From Cubamyces lactineus (Eukaryota; Basidiomycota; Agaricomycetes; Polyporales; Polyporaceae): a DNA stretch of 64,000 nucleotides. The translations under genes and the position numbers were made by a program. The stretch covers positions 372,001 to 436,000 of the forward strand of contig JACDTU010000017.1 in NCBI GenBank assembly GCA_022376465.1, written 5' to 3'. This document shows, piece after piece, positions 57,505-64,000 of the stretch (the first letter of the stretch is position 1; the number at the start of each line of letters is the position of its first letter). The notes under the pieces are model-generated. The model was not told the DNA's origin. It worked only from the letters and a program-made list of their open reading frames with translations, and did no database searches.

Positions 57505-59821
57505 GGCCAGAAGGGTCTCGCGGATTGTGCAGTTGTCACGTCACAGGGTATTTTCACAAAGAATGACGTTCAGTCTGGAACTCGTGCAGGTGCCGAGTGC
57601 ATTTCCTAAATGGTAGCCCTGGGCTGAGACGGACGTCAATGTGACCCATCCAAGTTATTGGGTGGATTGCAAACTTTACGAAGATGAGGTCAGGCAGGGA
57701 CGATGGACACGACGCACGTGAACGCCACTAGGTATCCATAAGTAGCGATGTCTCCGGTTTCCTAGGTGTCAGGAACACGCTGCGAGACAACACCATCATT
57801 GTGTCGCCTCTTGGCCACGGTCCAAAGGGCCATGCGCCCCGTCACACTGCGGCTCGACCTTGTGGTACGCGGAAATAACAAATATGTTCCAGAGACACAC
57901 TAATCCGTGGAACGGTCCATCGCCTGAGGATGTTATCGCTGGTCAATCTGTCTTTGTTCCAGCGAGTCACTATTTATCACAGCTGCAGGCGTTGAAGTCA
58001 GTTGCAGCAGTCGATTCTAGGATTCAGGGACGTACGAAGCTGTAGTGGCTGCGTCGAGACGCTCGTCCTCTGCGATTTCCTCTAGCCCCATTACTCGGAA
58101 CTTCCCATGACCAGTGCCAAGGAACAACGTCTGAGACGTCAGTGAACCCTAGATCCAAATATCGCATTGCGCCGACGTTCTGGACACCTCGTGCCTTGGA
58201 TGCCGTAGGCAGCGACTCCCGGGCTAAAGCGGATCACCCACGAGCATCAACAAACCTCGCGGCAGTACGCAGGCCTACCGTGCGATGCTCGTGGGCTGAC
58301 GGGATACTCCACACGAATTTCCATTTCGCTGAACGTCAAGAGATGTCGTTCATCGTAGCTGAATCTGTACTGTGAAGGCACAGCGCATACGAACGACGCT
58401 ATGTCTCCGACTAGCCTCATAGTGGATGCTCGAGCTGACCGCTTACCGTGAGAGACAAGTTGAACTGATTCAGAGTTCATATGAATACCTGCGCCATGTA
58501 TTAGTAGCCATCATCGAACAAGGTCGCAGTGTGGCACATCCTCACAGATCAGACGTTCATCGCACCCGGTGCAATGATGTCATACTGTATATCGTTGCCA
58601 ACTCCCAAACGTCGGAGCTGCTGCTGGTTTGTTCGAGGCTTAACTCGGTCATCGGTGTCACCACCGATGCTCGCTTGCAGTTGCACGAAGGCAGATGGTT
58701 CAAGTTGCCACAAGCTCACAAGTGGTCCGGCCGTGGAATCGACTCGAGTACTGCGTCTGACAGTATCAGTCGGGCTTGTGCCACACATCATATCGGAGGT
58801 ATGAACAGTTCGTGCCTTCTACCCGCGTACTTGAGTTTCATCGTCCAATCAATCGGTCAAGCCCTCGGCCTACCGAGCCTGCGACGTCATCCCTAGATTC
58901 AAGTAAAGAGACGGTCTATAAGTTGGTGATTGGCCCAAAAAATAACTCATCAAACTTACATCCAAAGCAATATTAGTCTCCACGATGCACTATCGGAGAA
59001 CTCGGTGGGGTTCCAAGTTTAGCGATGCCGCCCAGCCCCGAATCTTTCCAGGTCGGGTAGAGCCCCTGGGCCAGATCGGCAGGAATCCTCTCCGCTCCTC
59101 CAAGATACCTTCACTGTATTGATCTAGTAGGTTCGTAGTTTTGCGTTCACGGCAAGCCTTACCAACAACTTGAACTTATTGAACTTGACAGTGTGCGTGA
59201 GAGAGCAGTTGCCAAGGCTGCTTCAACTTTCAGCCCCGTTTTGGGACCGCTGCACAGCCACGCTGATGTGCAGGCGCTTAGCGGCGCTTCCGCCACATAC
59301 ACTTACTTCTGAATTCCCTCCTCCTCGCTGTGAGTGGCCTACAACTCAGCAAATCCTCCTCCAAGCTTCGTAAATTGACTTTCCTGAGGTACGAACGACA
59401 TGCTTCTTTGTGTTTATTAGCCCCCGCGCTTGTCACGGCGCCCCGGTCAGCGCTCAGCTGTTACTATAGAAACAGCTTTTGGCTATTGATTCTGCTTGAA
59501 TAGACAGCAGTGGTATATTACTGCCATGAACGACCTACAACCCCGTATCTGTGCCTTTCAAGGCCTGAGTGGCTTTGTTATGCTGTTGAAAGTGAAGCGC
59601 GGGCCTGCTTTCGCGCTCAAATAGCGTTTGATCGAACCCAAGGCTCCCAATCCTAGACATCCCACGAGGTACCGCCGCGTGACATTTGCAGCATCGCCTG
59701 TATGTGGTAGAGTCTGTGATAGCACTGGTCCAGTGCCTGTTGACACTCTACCTCTTTCTCAGCCAGTACACGGACTCACCTCTGTATCGCACACAATCCG
59801 TGGAGGTCTAGGAGGGTTGCG
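57505..59821. other. Gene-poor spacer (2.3 kb)
   Basis: The longest frame, 58426-58896 (+, 156 codons), starts with ATG but has no recognisable motif, signal peptide or flanking exons, so I do not call it. Confidence 0.35.
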
Positions 59822-60435
59822 ATGGTAAGCCCATAGCGTTCTTGCAGCTTCGATTCCAAATACCACCTGCTGATAATGTATTGATTTCTCTAGCCTCTCA
59901 AGTTGGATGTGTATGTGCCTGCTCTACCGTTTGATGCGCTCCTCTCGATCATGGAATTGTCGCCGCGCCGTACGATCTCAACGATAGCGTGGACGTGTCG
60001 TGCGTTGTATTACGCACCTCAATGCTCGCGGCTTCTACTGCGGGATGGGCTGCTGCTGCGGTCGAGCAATGGCCTTGTATCTTTTCTGCGCTTCATACTC
60101 TCCGATCCTGCTACTCGTTTTAAGCACTTGCATGCGCTGACGTTTGCAATGGGCGACTTCTCTGGCGAGGCCGTGGACGCGATCCGGGCTCTCTTTGCTC
60201 ATCCGCTCTTCAACGTCGATACTCTCGTGCTACACGACGCAGAGGCGGTGCTGAGTTCGGGTGTCGCTTTCGTGAAAAGACCCAAAGGTACACCTGTTCA
60301 GCAGAACGATATCTCAGAGAGCACGACCTTGGGGCGTACGAAAGCCGTTTGAGGGAGGCGATACCTACCCTGGAGTGCGTCGATATTGAGCGCGGAATGA
60401 TGGGACGGGCGATGTGGACCTTTTCGGAAGGGTAG
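59822..60435 (+). CDS. Short F-box-like protein (166 aa)
   Basis: My model has three coding exons: 59822-59824, holding only the ATG, 59894-60260 and 60305-60435. They are joined by GT-AG introns of 69 and 44 bases and give 166 residues. The N-terminus ALPFDALLSIMELSPRRTIS, then AWTCRALYYA, matches the F-box pattern of leucine/proline start and conserved Trp/Cys, which would bind Skp1 in an SCF ubiquitin ligase. After it come FLRFILSDPATRFKHLHALT and the tail ERYLREHDLGAYESRLREAI followed by TLECVDIERGMMGR. F-box proteins of this fungal type are commonly several hundred residues, so the gene may be a short or truncated member. The initiator exon is inferred because no ATG precedes the F-box within exon 2. 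Confidence 0.6.
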
Positions 60436-60963
60436 GTTGGTCTCCGTCGCCGGCGAGCAGCTATTGTAATACGATAGACAGTGACGACGGTTGCCAGTTG
60501 CCAGCTACATGCGCCTGTGTTTTCTTTTAACAAGACAAACGACGTGACGAGGCGTGTGGGAAGAGTTGCAATGCACCCCCGATTGGTCGTTCCTGCTGAT
60601 CGTGCCAGTGCACGTTGAGGAGAATGTCATCCAGGAGACACACACTGTCTACCACGTTCAGTCTGTACAATACTGACCCACGGATATGACCAGGCGATGC
60701 GTTCGCGGACAGCAGATTGATCGCACCACTGACTCAAGTGGAGCGTTCTATGGATGGCGGACCAAAGCCAGTTGAGACGCATAAACCCTGTTCACCCTTA
60801 TCATTCTACGACGTTACACATTCTCGACAATCCCTTCACTACGCCCGCAGCCCTCCTCAATTCTAGCATCCATTGGCACAGTCACGTTATAGCCTGTGTG
60901 CCATGGAGGTCAGCATATGTGTTCAATCGAGAGCCCACAAGTTACCACACACCTACACCCGGC
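60436..60963. other. Convergent intergenic spacer
   Basis: Between the F-box-like gene (+) and the second secreted protein (-); no gene seen. Confidence 0.4.
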
Positions 60964-61347
60964 TTACGACCAGTTACACGACGTGACCGAGTAGGCGTTC
61001 TGGTTGATGCTCCCGGGGCAGCAATAGTAGTGGTTCCCGCCCGTCTCGACATTCATGCAGAGGTCGTCCGTGATCCAGAAGTTCGCGCTGATCGTGCGCC
61101 CGTCGCCGCCCTCCCAGGTGCCGTACCCGTCCGAGTGGCCGACCATCTCGCCGCACGCAAGAGCGAACGGGCCTCCGATGTACGTGTTCTCGCCGTCGAA
61201 GAACTCGGGGTTGTGGGACGGGATCATACCGACGCCGCCGTCGACCTGGGTGCTGTAGCAGGCGATGGTGCCGCCAGCGCGGACGAAGGGGACGAGGAGC
61301 GGAGCGACCGCGAGAAGGGCGAGGGCGCGAAGAGAGGCAGAAGGCAT
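60964..61347 (-). CDS. Small secreted Cys-rich protein, second family, copy 2 (127 aa)
   Basis: Single-exon frame of 127 residues from ATG at 61347. Its signal peptide is nearly identical to that of the 57-kb copy. Six cysteines sit at equivalent positions (IAC, LAC, LC, CC, SC), and YIGGPFALACGEMVGHSDGY and WEGGDGRTISANFWITDD are shared. Promoter, leader and 5' end are also similar: TATAAAAG lies about 120 bases upstream (61466-61473). The two copies are direct repeats about 4 kb apart with the F-box-like gene between. Role unknown; secretion is well supported. Confidence 0.85.
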   Translation of the reverse strand: MPSASLRALALLAVAPLLVPFVRAGGTIACYSTQVDGGVGMIPSHNPEFFDGENTYIGGPFALACGEMVGHSDGYGTWEGGDGRTISANFWITDDLCMNVETGGNHYYCCPGSINQNAYSVTSCNWS

Positions 61348-61465
61348 AGTGGTGGCGGTGATGAGGGTTGGTGGTGCTTCGAAGAAGAAGTTGGGTGCTG
61401 GAGTTGTAGTAGACGAGAGGAGAGACGTCGACCTCAAGCTGGTGAATGACCAGGATCCTGCTGCC

Positions 61466-61473
61466 CTTTTATA
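61466..61473 (-). promoter_or_regulatory. TATA box of secreted-protein gene (61 kb)
   Basis: TATAAAAG on the coding strand, about 120 bases before the ATG at 61347, matching the paralog's promoter. Confidence 0.6.
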
Positions 61474-64000
61474 CGCCAAGAGGGCCCGGGCCCTGGTCTG
61501 CGTTCTGTCACACCGTAAATATTCTTCGCGTGAATTGACGTCGAATCCGGATCTTCTGTAGGTCCTGTTCACAAATTTCTCAACAGTCACCTACATCGAG
61601 ACGAACGTGACCTACGGTTCGGCTATCGGGACTGGGCGGGAGGGTAGCAAAGTCGACGGGGTCGGGACAACGGCAAAGCATGCACACGTGAACATCGGCT
61701 CGGATCCCTGTAGGATGCGTAGTGCCTAAGTGCCATAGCTTCTAATCAACTCGGAGCGGGATAACGTTACCTGCTGCGACGTCCCGATCGTCCTTCATAA
61801 TTTACGCTGTCAGGCGCGACGTCATATCGCCCATGCTGGACGCAGTAGTCAAATTGCAGACTGTGAAAGAACTCGAGACAATACCGACGGCAGGACAAAT
61901 TCATGCCTGAGGAATACTTGCTACCTTGTATTCACCGCCAACACGTTACTTTGACGGTGTTTCGCTAGTAGTACGATCCTGATGAATCGTAGAGTTAGCT
62001 GCATAGACTTCCGACTGTCTGACGGCCCCACACTTCAGGAACGTACTTCTCGAGAAGCGGCGGCGGCTGAGTCGATACTACGCGCGTTGAAACGCGACTG
62101 TGACTTCTGCCCCACAACACTCGATTCGCCTCAACGGCGGCGACTGGTAGTAAATTGCTAGATCTGACTTCACCTCGCAAACAGCTCGTCCGCAACGTGA
62201 CCTGCATTGCTCGCAGCGCACACTCCCGTACTGCGCGCGTGATCCCGCGGCAACCGCGTTGACTGGTACCGCAGCGGTCAGACTGAGTCGTTGGCCTCTT
62301 GGGAGTGTCCTCAGGACACTTCGCACCTGGTATACCGAGATCAGTTAGGCTCGGGATGTGGGGATCCCGAAGTGATGCCCACAGCATGAGGCCTGAGGTC
62401 TGAGGCTGATCCAACTCCCAGGGTCGCGAAACTTGGCGACGTCTATAAAAAGATCAGGTCATAGACGTTCAATATCGTTGACCAGCTTCCGTCCGAATTT
62501 GATCGGGGGTTTGGTCCTCTTAACACTCGAGAAGGTCGGGGCGAAGGTGATCTACGGAAGTGTTCATAGCCTCGGGCCCAACGGAGCGCCCTCTCAGCAT
62601 AGATGCCGTCTTGTTGAGATTTCTCCTCAAAGCCACCTCCGCATGATACAGCGTTGCCCTCCTCAAATGCCGAAGGTCCTGGGTGAAGCTAAGGGCCGAG
62701 AAAGAGACAACATGAGAGAAAGGGGCACCGGTATCGGATGGTGCCGACGGGCTCGGAAGTTGAAACACCCACATGCATCAACAAAGTGGCGGCGATATAG
62801 TATAATAGGCTGTCATGCGACACTGCAGATCTTCAGAGATCACGGGTGCCTTGATACCCCAGATGTCTCTTGACACCTGAGAGTCTTGAGAACATTCTGG
62901 GTTTCCGACCTCCAACGCCGATCCGGACGCGGGACTACGGTGGGGTACTGCAGAGATAGGAAGATTGTTAGTTCAGTTGAGGATGCATGCGTGACTGCTG
63001 GAAGCTACGATGGCTGCTAGAACTTGAACGATACGCTTGTGCTCAATGTGTCCCTGTGGGACGGTTACAGTGTCTTGGCGGGTACGATTTCGAGGCCTAC
63101 ACGCGAGATCGACCACCCACACGAGTGGACTCCCGCCCTGAAGAGCATGCTTGTCATACAGCCCGAGCAAGGTCGGCCCAAGTTCAAACCCGATTCCTGA
63201 CTAGACATCGAATCTGATGAAGGAAACTTCTCTGCTCTTCGATAAACGGGCAGTACAATTACCTCGCTAAGTCCAGCCTGGCTCGGAAAGTCAGATGGCA
63301 CGCCGATCGCTATTCCGTTCATCCTGCTTCGACGGCGAGTACCAAGACGAAGGACGTATCGCGTTGCATGCAAATCTTCGCAACTACTTCTCCCGTCGCA
63401 TCTGTGCCTGTTCGGGCAACACTGGCAGTGACCACATGATCAGCTGCACGTTCGTTCGCTCGCTCACGCACACCTCAATCCGCCACACTCACCTCATTCG
63501 CACGACGGGACCACTGACCACCGCGTCATCTCGCTGACGTGGCCTAAGACAGAGCTAGGTCACGATTGAGCTGTTGGCGATATAGTACGGTGCACTCACT
63601 CATTGTATCGCAAAGCGACGTCGACATTGGAACGCAGCCTCATCCGCACTCCGAAGGAAGTCCGTAAGTGCTGTACCAAGCCGCTCGGCATGCTCATCAC
63701 TCAGCAAACCAGGTCACTTGCTAACCAGTTCATGGCTTGCCAGCATTGTCTTCCACTGATGGCTGGGAACCTGCATAGCGAGGAATGAGAAGCGTTGTAC
63801 CACTGGAGTGATTGGAATGGCGCACTCACTCGCACTTACGTATCCAGATGTTTCGAGCTCCGGACAGGCTAGCACCTACATACACCCACAACATCAAGGC
63901 TGCCGGCGCCTGCATACAGGGTTGCTTCTCGTGACTGACTGAAGTGCATAGCAGCGAAACTCTGATGAATAGAGGCGTCTACAAATCCTGTGAAGCATTA
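61474..64000. other. No convincing gene to window end
   Basis: Short overlapping frames on both strands, the longest about 146 codons (62433-62873), show no recognisable domain, signal peptide or splice-linked partner. Confidence 0.4.

Noticed and set aside
58426..58896. Plus-strand frame of 156 codons with ATG
   Set aside because: No domain, signal peptide or flanking exon; the surrounding region looks noncoding.

Overview
This is a stretch of nuclear DNA from a basidiomycete fungus, most likely an Agaricomycete; a polypore-type relative is only a guess. The evidence is dense genes split by many 45-100 base introns, a FunK1-type protein kinase, lineage-typical multi-exon hypothetical proteins, small secreted cysteine-rich proteins and Ser/Pro-rich low-complexity proteins. 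I found no bacterial operon structure, rRNA, convincing tRNA, CRISPR array, or recognisable transposase or reverse transcriptase. Gene models were built by hand from reading frames, GT-AG (occasionally GC-AG) junctions and protein-family recognition, so exon edges are inferences unless stated otherwise.

Layout. 1-2.2 kb: no convincing gene. 2.2-4.8 kb (-): FunK1 kinase. 5.2-7.6 kb (-): family X DNA polymerase with BRCT domain. 8.1-9.7 kb (-): conserved unknown, probably mitochondrial. 10.1-10.7 kb (+): small membrane protein resembling the DUF1279/Mrx11 group. 12.3-14.9 kb (+): two paralogous small secreted proteins with the first YCII-domain gene between them. 15.9-16.5 kb (-): acidic-tailed unknown. 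18.4-20.2 kb (-) and 26.1-28.1 kb (+): two coiled-coil proteins sharing one unknown domain. 20.6-22.6 kb (+): glutaryl-CoA dehydrogenase. 23.5-25.4 kb (+) and 28.8-30.8 kb (-): two Ser/Pro-rich proteins of about 640 residues. 33.3-33.8 kb (-): second YCII gene. 34.1-35.0 kb (+): ISA2-type Fe-S assembly protein. 39.0-41.6 kb (+): bZIP factor with a hydrophobic segment after the zipper. 41.6-47.5 kb: large gene-poor tract. 47.5-50.6 kb (-): mitochondrial ABC transporter of the MDL type. 50.9-52.0 kb (+): GEP4-type phosphatidylglycerophosphatase. 52.4-54.2 kb (-): tandem YCII pair, the distal copy carrying an in-frame stop. 55.3-56.4 kb (+): conserved coiled-coil unknown. 57.0 and 61.0 kb (-): second small secreted protein pair, with a short F-box-like gene (59.8-60.4 kb, +) between them. 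61.3-64 kb: no convincing gene.

The most coherent theme is mitochondria: glutaryl-CoA catabolism, ISA2, MDL-type export, GEP4 cardiolipin synthesis, the DUF1279-like protein and the presequence-bearing unknown. Several of these genes sit head-to-head with a neighbour across 0.3-0.4 kb. The second theme is local duplication: four YCII genes with the same three-exon plan, two secreted-protein pairs, two coiled-coil proteins and two Ser/Pro-rich proteins.
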